64,000 nt of DNA, taken from NCBI GenBank assembly GCA_904066235.2, contig CAJFCV020000002.1, forward strand, positions 2,108,001-2,172,000, written 5' to 3'. The translations under genes were made by a program, and so were the position numbers. The stretch's first letter is position 1. Each line of letters starts with the position of its first letter. The stretch comes from Bursaphelenchus xylophilus (Eukaryota > Nematoda > Chromadorea > Rhabditida > Aphelenchoididae). The notes below the pieces were generated by a model. It saw nothing but the letters and a program-made list of their open reading frames with translations, was not told the DNA's origin and searched no databases. Below, one piece after another: positions 54,400-64,000 of the stretch.

Positions 54400-54910
54400 T
54401 TATGGCCTCGTAACGTATTCTACAATTTTGTCATCGTTAAATATTAAAACTGCCAATTTGCCCTCAGGGCAACGAACTGTATGGAGTTTCGAAACCTGCG
54501 TCGAAAACAAATAAAACTGGCCAGAGGCCGAAAGAGCGCCGGAGGCGAATGAAAAAAGGTGTAATGATACTGCATAAAACGAATTATTATTACTGCCCCG
54601 GCCGAATGTAATTAATACACACTTACTGCAAATACTCGAATTTATCGGAAATGGCCCCACATTTTCATGGTCATTTAATTGTTTCCATGGACTTATGAGT
54701 CTTTTTCAGCGGCCAAATAGGCGAGCTGGAAAGGGGGTAATAGACGGAATGAAAGGCGGTTTATTGGTGTTAATCGGGGAGTATTGATTATTGAGGAGGT
54801 ACTGTTAGGGCTGGCTGGAAATAAGGCTCTAAAAAGTTGGTCTTGATGAGCGGTGTCCGACGGAAGATCGAATTGGATTTTTGTCCAAACATTTACCGGA
54901 AAAATTATTT
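54400..54910. other. Noncoding, unique
   Basis: Moderately GC-rich; no gene or motif recognised. Confidence 0.3.
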
Positions 54911-54914
54911 TTTT

Positions 54915-55380
54915 ATTGGACTAGTCCGTTCGCAAAGTCGCTGGCGGTGATTTCGTCGAAATGCAAAAACAAAAGTTTTATTTTTACTTTTTACTTGGTA
55001 TTTTCTTGCTTTTTGCACCGTGCAATAGGCTTTTTCTATTGGTTAAAACTAGCTGGCCAATAGATCAGTCATATGAGATTTCTCGGACCCCTTATTTGTG
55101 ACGAAAAGCCAGCTTGAAGAGTTTTCTATCCTTGTTTTTGTTTTCTCTTAGACGTGTGTCTCACGTAAAATATTTTGGCTTGAAAAGTTTCATAGTTATT
55201 TCCAGGGGGGAGAGTAATGTCTTCACAAAAAATCAAATTTTTCCGCACAAAACAAGGCAAGATATGTTCAAAAAGTTTTTTTTCTCTTATCCTCTCCACA
55301 GGTTGTATACTCTCTCAGCAGCAAATCTTGTTCAATATCCCAGCTGTCCAAGCAAAGTGTGAGCTAAAACGTTGTAATTT
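54915..55380. repeat. CTAGTCC repeat terminus followed by degraded Tc5-like MITE
   Basis: ACTAGTCCGTTCGCAAAGTC, then from ~55090 reversed Tc5-like words (CAAAAAATCAAATTTTTCCG, CTCTCAGCAGCAAATCTTGT). Confidence 0.45.
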
Positions 55381-55914
55381 GCACTTTTGTTTTTTGACAG
55401 TCCATGTTGCAAAATGGCTCAGCGACTTTGCAAACGGACAACGACATATATTATACTATATGTACGTGCTCTCCTACAATAGAGGTCGTTGAACATCTCT
55501 ACTGCCTGGGCAACACACAAGGTCCATTTTTTACTGACTACTAGACAGTCTATAGGCCATGTGCAATCTAAAAATAATCGACGCTTCAAACTTTTGGGTG
55601 TATACCGTCATTGAAATGTCGTCGACAACAAACAGATTACATGTTCCATTTCAATTCACATTTCGACCATCTTTTGACTTCAACCCCGACAAATTGGTCT
55701 CTAAGATTTGATTTCACCCTCAGCAGTCACGCGAATTATGTGGGATTACCCTCATTAAAGTATTTATATTGCGGCAATGTGATGAGTTTCGCGGGTGAAA
55801 TGGGTGATGAAACTGCTAATAGACTTGTTTATTCGCAAATTTCATAGTCTACAGTAATTGGAGAATGAAGTCATTGTCAGATTTCTCGAGGGAGGGTTGT
55901 GCTTTTGACGTCAT

Positions 55915-56245
55915 TTTTGCGTCAACTGTTACTTCCAATGAGTATCTGTGATGAGTCAAGTGTTTCTCTGATAATTTTTATGTAGGCCAAGTCTTTCGGT
56001 GGCCCTTAAAACTTGTATTTTAGGATTTTAGCAACTTTTCGGGGTGTTTTTTATTTGCGTCAAGTCTTCCCTTCGTTATATTAAAAATTGTGTCAAGTGT
56101 ACCTCTCTTTATAAAACTTTAATAACTGTATTCAGGAAGCCTCTGGGAATCATTTTTTAGTCGGAGACAAGTCTTTTCCTTATTTTTTGGTACATGTGTC
56201 AAGTGTTTCTCCCAAAGAATTTTCGATGTGTCAAGTCTTCCGCTC
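55915..56245 (+). repeat. Second array of GTCAAGTNTTYCTC words
   Basis: Eight related words in one orientation at about 55920, 55955, 55986, 56057, 56092, 56165, 56197 and 56229. Confidence 0.65.
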
Positions 56246-56841
56246 ACCGTATAATTGACCTTTACTGACAGAAGCCCTAAAACAACCCTTCTCGTTACAA
56301 AGCAAATGCCACGAAAAATTATACTAACCAACGTTTTATCCGCCAATTTAAATCCGAGTGATATAATGGAAGCCACTCGAATGTATGTTTACCAAATTTT
56401 AATTACACATAATTCGCTAATCATTTAATTCCCCTCCTCTCTTCCAAAATGACAAATATCCCATTCTCAGCAGGAATTAATTAGCTTAAGTCCGTAGTCG
56501 ATGGTATTTCGAGATTTCGGCCACTGGGAAATCCCCTTTTGGGGGTGTAAACGTTGTTAATTCGCGTTTTGATCTCAAGTTTTTGACGTCCGAAGACTTA
56601 TGCATAATTCCGATAGTCGAAAATTAGTGTTGTCATTTCCTACAAATTGAATTTTTGTCGGAAAAAAAAGTTAATTTTAGATTTTTTTTTTTTTGAAATT
56701 TTTCGACCGAAAAATCGGTTATTTTATTTTTCGCGGAGCTTTAATTTTTGACGTCATCTTGATAAAAAAAATAAATTTTTAATTTTTTTTAGGAAATCTG
56801 CCAAAATTACAGTAATCCGCCCTCAAACTGGCCCGGTTTCA

Positions 56842-56922
56842 ATGATTCAGCGGGCTGAAACAATCGAGAATCGGCCGGAACTTTCGTCCTCTCCCATCTC
56901 CACAGCCTCTTCGTCTAATATT
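56842..56922 (+). CDS. pros-1: Prospero-like homeobox gene, exon 1 as seen here
   Basis: 27 codons (MIQRAETIENRPELSSSPIS...) ending in phase 0 at a GTAAGT donor. The reading frame stays open upstream to an ATTACAG acceptor at 56812, so this could instead be an internal exon beginning at 56813; the methionine is a provisional start. On its own it is a Ser-rich stretch with no domain; its inclusion rests on the phase-compatible join to the next exon. Confidence 0.5.
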
Positions 56923-56959
56923 GTAAGTTTTTTTCGTATTTTTCTTATTTTAAAATCAC

Positions 56960-58125
56960 AAAAAAAAAATTTTTTTTGCACTGTGCGAAAAAAATTTTTA
57001 ATTGGAATTTGCACTGTGCAAAGAAAAAAACGTCGCAAAATTAAAAAGTGTACACAAAATAGATCGTATTTTACCTGTTTTTAAAAAAAAATTATTTAAT
57101 TTCACTGCACAGTGCAGAAAAAATAAAATCATTTTTCCGCACCGTGCAACTAAAATTTTCTGATTTTTGCACGGTGCGAAAACAAGAAAAGTTTCAAAAA
57201 TTATAAATGTAAAGCAGTTACCCTCGTATTTTACCGATATATCGGAATTTTTGTTCTGAATTTCAAACGCACAGTGCAAAAAATCAAGTTTTTTTATTGC
57301 ACTGTGCAATTACAAAAAATTTTTGTTTCTCATTGTAGAGTGCCAAAATTGAATTTCTTGTTTGCAAAAGATTTTTTCAGTGTTCAATGCCGCAATCGCC
57401 ATCTCCAGCAGCCTCATCGACAGGATCTGTGGACGAGAAGCCATCAATTGAAAATGAATTTTCAAGTGCCAATGGAAAATACGATATCACCTCAATTTTG
57501 TCTGCAAATCAAGAAAAAGAAAGGTAAAAATGTAAAATAAGAAAATTCTAGTTTATTGTTTTTTACTATTCTGTGTCTATTTTATGCAAAAAGCGGGGAA
57601 AATCCGCACAGTGCAACAAAAATTTTATTTTTGAAAATTGCACTGTGCAATGGGATTCTTTTGGCAAATTGCTAACTGCACGTTTATTTGCAAAGCCCAA
57701 AAATTATGCTGATAAATTTTTTGTGATTTTTTCAGCATTGAAAAACCATTTTTCAATCAGCTTTTGCAGAAGACCGCACTGTGCAAAGAAAATTTTTGTT
57801 TTTTGCACTGTGCGGCTAAAATATTTTTTCAAAACTTTTTGCACTTTTTATTCTACATAAAAACGCTTTGAGCGATAGCCTAGATTCTTATTTCCCGATA
57901 TTTTCCCCATGAACGGGCTGCACCGTGCGATATTTTTGAAACTCTGCACTGTGCACTGCTCTTTCCGAATTTGGCCAAAACTCAATTACAATTCTCCTAA
58001 TGACTCGGAATGCGTTTGTTCTCGTCCACGAATTCATTTCTCACATCATCCAGCGACGCTTTCCACCGGTATTTTTACCCACTGCACTGTGCAGACAGCG
58101 TTTCCCGAAAGCTTTGCACCGTGCG
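56960..58125. repeat. GCACNGTGC words across the first introns of the Prospero-like gene
   Basis: At least twelve words between 56975 and 58115, on both sides of exon 2 but not within it. Variants include TTGCACTGTGCG, CTGCACAGTGCA, CCGCACCGTGCA and TTGCACGGTGCG. Confidence 0.65.
57381..57523 (+). CDS. pros-1: Prospero-like homeobox gene, exon 2
   Basis: Follows a TTTTTTCAG acceptor, phase 0 in and phase 2 out at GTAAAA. It encodes a Ser/Pro-rich start (CSMPQSPSPAASSTGSVDEK) and then NGKYDITSILSANQEKE. The ITSIL-x-ANQ segment resembles the short conserved N-terminal motif of PROX proteins around IISQLLKNN. It could alternatively be an eh1-like repressor motif. The gene's downstream exons fit in phase. 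Confidence 0.55.
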
Positions 58126-58129
58126 TTCC

Positions 58130-59425
58130 GAAAGTTCCCCCCTATTCCGAGCACCCGTCCCATAAACTATAATACCAATTGTGATATCGAATGCACGTTT
58201 CCCACGAACATTTCGAAACCCATTTTGGACTCCGCACCTCTTATAACAAACAGTTTTGGTTGAAATTCCGAAAAATCCAGCTGCAAACCGCATATAGTGC
58301 CGCTAATTTTTAATAAATTAACTTTTATTGGCCTGAGAATTGCGGCCCAAGAGCGGGGTTTCAACTTTTCCGCAGAAACCGAGTAATTCGCTTATAAAGT
58401 TGTTGGGAATTTTGTTTTCGGGCCATTTGTTGAATTGTAATGAGATTTCCAGCAAAGTGCTGGGAATTGTACGGGGGGGAAATTGCACCTTGAGAGTAAT
58501 GAGGAGTTAATTTAGGGCTATGAAGAGTCATTTTGGAGGGAAAAAAGTTGAAATTATTAATTTTGAAAAAATTAATTAAAAAATTTTAGAAATTTTTTGA
58601 AAAAAAAATTTTTTAAGATATTTGATGCCCTGAGGACGATTTTTTTATTTTTAGATACTCTTATTTTTGGCTTTTTTTATTCTAAAAAAGTGTCTGAATT
58701 TTTTAGAAGCCTCAATTTTGACCTCCGGGCAAATAATTTTTTTACATTTTATGACGTCATAGGTTACCTTATGGTCTGAAATTATAGTAGGCACATTTTT
58801 TTGCAATTTTTTACACTTTCTTTTTGCTTAATTTTAATTTTTTAAAATTTGAAATTTTTCGTTTTTTTCAATTTTTTCCTCTCTAAAAAATTTTGCTACA
58901 GTAATACCCATTACTCATTACTCAACAAAAGCCCTTTTTTCTGGCCAAATAAACTCCAAGCTACGGGGTTTTCAACAAAACCCGGCTCAAGTCCGGGTCC
59001 CACCGCGAAAACTCTGGAAGGAAAAAAGCCATGACCACCCCGCCCTGAACCGTTCCCACGGCCAATCAAAAGTAATTCGCGGCAATTTCCGCCGCCCCAT
59101 TGCTATTAATAAGCGGTGTGAAGTTCGCCAGATGGCCTGCGGGCATTGTTGACACACCAAAACTTTCTTTCATTCCGTTTTGGAAACAGCTGAAAACGCG
59201 GAAAAACGATTGCATCGCTGAGCGGTGTAGTTTGTTTTTGGCCGTTTGTTACATTCGCACAGGTGAGCGCAATTCGAATATAGGCCCTCGGGCCGTTGGA
59301 AAAGGGGAATTGGAAAGCTGGAGGTATGGGAATTCGTTACAAGCGTAGGTTAGACCTCCAACGCTGGCGGTGGGGAAACGAATGTGTTTTCAAAATACAA
59401 CGGACTTTTTTTGCTTACAAAAAAT
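58130..59425 (+). other. Intron sequence of the Prospero-like gene, mostly unique
   Basis: 58130-58560 and 58960-59360 are complex and repeat-free. Candidate exons (e.g. 57980-58070, ending at a GTATTT) did not fit phase or similarity, so were not called. Confidence 0.35.
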
Positions 59426-59431
59426 GTTATA

Positions 59432-59581
59432 TCAGTCTGTCGGGTGGGTAATAAGCACTCTGTCGCATCCAAAAACACATCGCCGCCGAGAAAATGAACT
59501 GTGTTGCGATAAAATCAAATTTCTTTTCACTTGGCCAACAGTATTATCCCAGAAACGTTGTGCATTTCCCCGACGGGCTGA
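59432..59581. mobile_element. TCAGTCTG MITE type A, TA on both sides
   Basis: TCAGTCTGTCGGGTGGGTAA to TTTCCCCGACGGGCTGA; the right interior is diverged. Confidence 0.75.
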
Positions 59582-59724
59582 TAAATAAAAAATAGGAATT
59601 TGAGGGTTTTTTTTAGTAAACCGGCATGTTACAGTATGCCTAGTGGCCCAAACACATTTTAAAATGTCTCAAAATTATCTGTTTTGCAAGAAGTTCAATG
59701 CTTATATCATTTTTGAAATTTTGT

Positions 59725-59792
59725 TCGACTTGGAATTGAACCGGCGACCCTCCAAAAGTTAGTCTCACAACCAATCGCGCTATCAGAGCACA
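59725..59792 (-). other. tRNA-like relic, GCGCRAYTGGTWGTGAG family
   Basis: Minus strand GATAGCGCGATTGGTTGTGA and CCGGTTCAATTCCAAGTCG. The best B box of this family. Confidence 0.55.
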
Positions 59793-59931
59793 TCTCTTTA
59801 AAAATGTTGAAAATCAATTCTTTATGCTTTTTGTTGCATATGGAACCTTTTTTGGGCGTTTTTTCGCTTTTCGCATATTCAAAATCAAGCTCGCCACTCT
59901 TCAAATCCCACTCACTATCAGTTGCGCTATA

Positions 59932-61143
59932 TTAGGTTGGCAACTAAGTTATTGAAATTTTTTTTGCATTATTCCACAGACCTTCTTAAGTCAGTATGGC
60001 TAGTATCACACTATCCCACCTGTAGTAGGGTTAGAGTACTATCCAACCCAGAGGCATCAAACTCGCAGCTCGCGTGTTGGTGTAGTACCTTAAATTTGAA
60101 TCAGAGCAATTTTGAGTGGTCATTTTTCAGTGCCATGCAATGCGTTTGGAACTCGAATGACATAATGCTAATGTGCAACGTTTACAACGTCAGGACACCT
60201 TCAACAGTCTTGTGATAACATTTTGTCCCAAAAGGATCAATAGAAATTTTTACGGCTTCGCTTAAAATTAGGCGGTAGGCTGTCTTTCAAGGTGTTGCAC
60301 GAGACGCTAAAGAAGGCAGCGCGGTTAACTCTTCGGGTAGTGACAGAGCTATTCACTACGAACCAAATAGTAGCATAAACCGTCTTCCTTCTTGGAGCAT
60401 GACATAAAGTCGCGACCGAATTTATCTTCATGACCTGCCTAGTGGCTCCCAAAAAGTTAACCGAGTAGTTGCTGTTTTTCTCAAGACCTTTGTGCCGCTG
60501 ATAAATCTAGGGCCCTGAAAAGGGACGTCTATTCTCTTTGTTAAAAACCCGTACAGGAGCCAGCGAGCTTAGGCGCGGTATTCTGAAGTTAAGGCCGAAC
60601 AGACCCTTTATACCCGATGAAAGCATTTTTAAAGCTTTTAGCAAATTTTTTAAGCGCTATGGTGTCGGGAAAATTACCAGCACAGAATATCACTCCTCCG
60701 AATATGTTTACATGGGAGATAGAAAAGATTCGGGCCGCGGGCAAAACGAAATCTAGAATATCCACTTACGTCGAGATGCCTGTTTGGCCCGATAGAAATA
60801 ATGATCGTAGAAAATTATCAAACAGTCAAAATGGACTTTGCTTTCGTTAGTGTTGTGAAATACTTATGTTACTCTCTGTGTCGGATATCACACCCATTTG
60901 GCTGCGTACGATCTAAGGTATAAAAACTTCAGTATAACAGAACATCTAGAAACCGGCTTAATGAAATCTTCTAAGCCTAAGTTCCCTGGTTTCTCTGTTG
61001 GTGGTGCCACTGCACATTCAGATGATAAGGCTTGTGTTGTTGTTACTAATAGTGGGTATTATAGTTGCTGACTGTCAAGCCTTTAAAGGTTGTGGCAAAA
61101 AGAAAAGCAGTCAAAAATTTCAATAACTTAGTTGCCAACCTAA
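59932..61143. mobile_element. Mariner-like element, decayed
   Basis: Inverted ends TTAGGTTGGCAACTAAGTTA and complement, TA on both sides (59930-59931, 61144-61145). The 1212-bp length is close to an intact mariner (~1.3 kb), and the ends are classic mariner, but no frame shows the transposase catalytic motifs and the ORFs are under 100 codons. It may be a non-autonomous derivative with unrelated filler. Confidence 0.8.
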
Positions 61144-61610
61144 TACATGCACTTTTTTCTCAAAGAACAAGCAGATTGTTTCTAATGCATAAAATGGAAA
61201 AGTATGCGAGTCTGGCAATTCATTAAGAGCGTAGGTTAGGCCGGCGATTGCCAGAAACACACATGTTTTAACCTGAATTGAAAGTGTGTGCATATGATAT
61301 GGGAAATACGTGTGGCGAAGAGAACTGTTTGTTTGGAATACGAACATGAATAAATTTGAGGTTAGTTGTAAAAATAGGCCAGATTTTGACATATTATTGG
61401 AATATTTAAACGAAATAAATAGCGCTTTTTGAAGTTGTACTGTAGCAAAAATGAAGGTCGATAACTGCCAAAAGAAGGGACAAAAGTTCATTTTGACCCG
61501 TATAATTATTAAAACACGTGCCGCAAGCAACTTGAGTAAATTCTACAGCTCAGAAAACATCACAGAAACTATATCAGGCCAAGAATTCCCCAGAATTTAC
61601 CGCAAAATTA

Positions 61611-61760
61611 GTCTGTCGGGAAAATAATGTGGATTTTCGCAGCAAAATGTCTCTCCTCACAGCCCCCTGTGCACCAACTCTGCAGCCGCGGGAAGTTTTT
61701 GCAAAGCGATGGGGAGAAATTTTTGGCCGGTGAATCCACATTATTTTCCCGACAGACTGA
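61611..61760. mobile_element. TCAGTCTG MITE type B
   Basis: GTCTGTCGGGAAAATAATGT to TTTTCCCGACAGACTGA; followed at 61767 by a separate CGTCGGGAAAATAATGAGTG fragment of type A. Confidence 0.75.
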
Positions 61761-61779
61761 TTACGTCGGGAAAATAATG

Positions 61780-61920
61780 AGTGCAAAAAAGGTCACAAAA
61801 TGGGAGGTAAATCATTTCCCAAAGAATTTCAATTTGACCGCTTGCAGGGACGGTCGAGATATTGAACAAGCTTTTTTGAGAGTGCATGTAAAATGAAGAG
61901 CGTTGGCAGGGCAGAAAATC
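61780..61920. mobile_element. Tc5-like scrap
   Basis: Words CAGGGACGGTCGAGATATTG and AATGAAGAGCGTTGGCAGGG; no termini. Confidence 0.35.
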
Positions 61921-62496
61921 GTTTTTTCACTAAAAAAAATTTTTTTTAATTATTAGTTCTTCTCATTGCATTTACCTTGCCTTTGCAAGCCCATCTTTCC
62001 CGATGGGTCCCCACAACACCTTCCCCAAGCCCTCGGAAAGGACACCTTGCAAAACGGAAACAATTACCGCCGACTTTGGCGGCGAGGGGTATTATGATAT
62101 ATACTTATTAGCCGGCGCAAATTTACGACCAAACCGCGATTCAATAAAAATATTCGCGCAATAAAAGACAACCGATCCTCGTAAATGCCTCCATTCCCTT
62201 TGTACATCTTCTTATTCACCACAAACAGTTTGATTAATTGTGTAATCATTGTTTTACTGTTAGTTTGTCTCGGAAAAAATGTAAAACGCAGTTCGAGGAT
62301 AAGTCCAGCTTCTTGTCTCTCTGTACTTTATTGGTTTACAATGTTTTTCGCCGCTCGGTACATTGCTATTGATATTCCGAATGCTATGATATTACTATGC
62401 AATTACATAGGGTCTTTATGGTGTCCAAGCAATAAATTTAGGGGATTTCGGACAACAAACCCTCCAACATTCAGATCGCACTATTTTTGGAAGAGT

Positions 62497-62566
62497 GTGT
62501 TCGGATGGCGCAACTGGTAGTGAGATTGGCAGCTGGGGTCGTGAGTTCGATCCCGACTGAGCGAGA
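62497..62566 (+). other. tRNA-like relic, GCGCAACTGGTAGTGAG family
   Basis: GGATGGCGCAACTGGTAGTG and GAGTTCGATCCCGACTG. First of two copies 145 bp apart. Confidence 0.55.
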
Positions 62567-62642
62567 CAATCAAATATTGAGAAATAAGTTTTTTTACAAT
62601 CAAAATGAGGCTAGAAATCCATACCAAATGTTTTTTGGAAAA

Positions 62643-62711
62643 TGTGTCGACATAGCGCAACGGGTAGTGAGACTGAAGTTTTGAAGTTGCGGGTTCGATT
62701 CTGGCTGGGCG
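62643..62711 (+). other. tRNA-like relic, GCGCAACGGGTAGTGAG family
   Basis: ACATAGCGCAACGGGTAGTG and perfect B-box GGGTTCGATTCTGGC, then GCGAAAAAAA. The A-rich tail is shared with the 36.6- and 37.4-kb relics. Confidence 0.6.
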
Positions 62712-63304
62712 AAAAAAATTTAAATTAATGGGGAATTTTCTGCTATGTTTCTGAGCGCGTGTTATAGTTATATAAGTTCTGTTCATCCTGTTTCAGGCCT
62801 GGAAGAACGGGTTTTTCAATTTTTTTGTAAAAATTTGTAATTTTTTGGCTTTTTTGACGTATTCTCGATTTCTTCAGCCTTTTTCAGCAAAAGAAATTGA
62901 CCCGATTTCTTCTGCAGTCTTTAAATGTTTTTCATTTTCACCTTTGACTTTACATTTTTACCATTCTTCCAAAAAACTCGTCATTTTTCCTCAAAACCCG
63001 CTAGTTCCTCGAAGAAATCTATTTTAAGGCCGCACAAACTCATTCATCATCATATTTATTATTCGGAAAATCACGTTTCAAGCCCTACATTGCTCAACTA
63101 ACCCGCTTATTCCTCATCACTCTGCCCGCATTTACCAAAATTGCATTTCTTCCGCCAAAAACATCACATTACAGTACAATTTATAATATCTTCCAAAAAT
63201 TTCTCAAAGATCCTCTTTTGTCCGCGACTACTTGTTACTCCATCTATTTCGGGGGCCGCTTTGCGAGCAAACATTGCACGAATAAACTCATTCCCAAATT
63301 TCAG

Positions 63305-63407
63305 CCAATCAGCGCCCGACTCCGCCCACTTCTCAGCCGCCGCCCGCGAAACGAATGGGCGACACGCCGAGGGCGGAGAGAAGGAGGAATTGACTGCAAA
63401 ACACGAG
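63305..63407 (+). CDS. pros-1: Prospero-like homeobox gene, exon 3
   Basis: Acceptor AAATTTCAG, donor GTGAGA; one base completes a codon left by exon 2 (AG + C, serine), then 34 codons to phase 0. The peptide QSAPDSAHFSAAARETNGRH... is compositionally disordered, as expected between Prospero motifs. The unspliced 205-codon ORF at 63141-63758 reads through its introns and should not be used. Confidence 0.5.
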
Positions 63408-63646
63408 GTGAGACTATTATTTTTGGAGGGTTTTGGGAGCGGGGCGAATTGTTGTTGGGATTTTTTGAATTTTCGGGATTTTTTGGGGAAAAACATTTTT
63501 TTTGAATTTACAAAAAAAATTTTTTTTTGTGAAAAGTGCTTTTCATTTTTAGATCTTTATCAAGTTAAAAATTTTTTTTGTTTTTTGTTTTTTTCCAAGA
63601 AAAATCATTTTTTTTTTCGAAAATTTCAATTTCCCCAAATTTGCAG

Positions 63647-63961
63647 TCCTCGCGAAAACGCAACGGTCTGGACCGCCTCCTCGACGACCGCATCGCCAAA
63701 CGCCCCAAAATTGACGACCCCGTGGACTTGGCGGCCAAGGAGTCGGAGGATCGTATGACATTGGCCGAAAAGCTCGAGCCCAAATTGCCCACCAGCTCCG
63801 GGAATCAGTCGTTGGCGGATCTGATGACGGTCATGACCACCATGTTTCAAGGCGCAACGCCGGCCTCCGAGAATGGCCAAGAGCCCACAACTCCGCCGGC
63901 GTTCATGTTTCCGCCGGCCATTCCCAGCATCAGCAGTCCGGCGGAGCTGCAGCAGTTCCAG
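63647..63961 (+). CDS. pros-1: Prospero-like homeobox gene, exon 4 (gene continues off the window)
   Basis: 105 codons, phase 0 both ends, TTTGCAG acceptor and GTGGGA donor. Three features match the order in PROX1-type proteins: GLDRLLDDRIAKRPKIDD (compare the MDRL-x-DEHLRAKRARVE block, a nuclear-localisation-like motif), then MTLAEKLEPKL...SLADLMTVMTTMFQ (compare the LAETLKQEL...VVDTVVKVFS block), then PPAFMFPPAIP (compare VFPPLQIP). Prospero factors are nuclear homeodomain proteins controlling neural, glial and excretory cell fates; C. elegans has one, pros-1/ceh-26. The diagnostic homeo-Prospero domain is not in the window, so the identification rests on these motifs. Confidence 0.62.
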
Positions 63962-64000
63962 GTGGGACATTTTGTGAAATTTTGCAAGATTTGTAGACGC

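Noticed and set aside
57735..57870. Possible alternative third exon after TTTTTTCAG at 57735
   Set aside because: It is phase-compatible, but the peptide soon runs into GCACNGTGC-derived Cys/Phe sequence and a stop, and offers no Prospero similarity; exon 63305 is preferred, though a short isoform cannot be excluded.
61120..61530. 136-codon minus-strand ORF
   Set aside because: It enters the mariner terminus and has no recognisable domain or splice signals.
62185..62520. 111-codon ORF with hydrophobic stretches
   Set aside because: AT-rich composition explains the hydrophobicity, and it ends inside a tRNA-like relic.
63141..63758. 205-codon ORF
   Set aside because: It contains exon 3 but reads through a GTGAGA donor and across the TTTGCAG acceptor in the wrong frame; the spliced model fits better.
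63626..63970. 114-codon minus-strand ORF
   Set aside because: Antisense shadow of Prospero-like exon 4.

Overview
This is a repeat-laden stretch of a nematode nuclear genome, probably a rhabditid related to Caenorhabditis. Supporting signs are TTTTCAG/TTTGCAG 3' splice sites, GTGAGT/GTAAGG donors, a divergent nematode-type nuclear hormone receptor, a short secreted saposin-like protein, and transposons with Tc4/Tc5-like ends (CAAGGGAA, TNA target duplications) and Tc1-like ends (CAGTG, TA duplications). Exons are GC-rich with mostly C/G-ending codons. The surrounding DNA is AT-rich. No species can be named from the sequence alone.

Layout: (1) 0.9-6.2 kb, + strand: the ligand-binding half of a nuclear hormone receptor in three exons, whose zinc-finger part must lie upstream of the window; its 3.7-kb second intron holds a 2.34-kb transposon. 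(2) 11.8-14.1 kb, - strand: a two-exon secreted saposin-B-like gene whose intron holds stacked insertions, including a 1-kb foldback element with a 10-bp target duplication. (3) 14-56 kb: no confident gene, apart from one weak RAP-like ORF at 27.4-27.7 kb. This span is several transposon families, many nested, plus tandem arrays, tRNA-like sequences, and unique stretches that look more like regulatory DNA than genes. (4) 56.8-64.0 kb, + strand: four phase-compatible exons encoding short motifs in the order seen in the N-terminal half of Prospero/PROX proteins; the homeo-Prospero domain would lie beyond the right edge. The 5.8-kb intron between exons 2 and 3 holds a mariner-like element, tRNA-like repeats and more MITEs.

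The mobile DNA falls into families defined by termini and target duplications: TCAGTCTGTCGGG MITEs (TA flank, two interiors, about 30 copies); Tc1-like CAGTGRGGGACCTGATCCAGTG MITEs (TA), Tc5-like CAAGGGAAGTACCCC MITEs (TNA) and two Tc5-like foldbacks whose arms carry tRNA-like sequence; hAT-like CAGAGATTGCCACGG MITEs (8 bp); GGGCCTGT elements (CTG); a MULE-like foldback (10 bp). Across much of the noncoding DNA runs a 9-bp palindromic word, GCACNGTGC, usually flanked by T and A runs, which is the most unusual signal here. All family assignments are by eye; copy numbers genome-wide are unknown.
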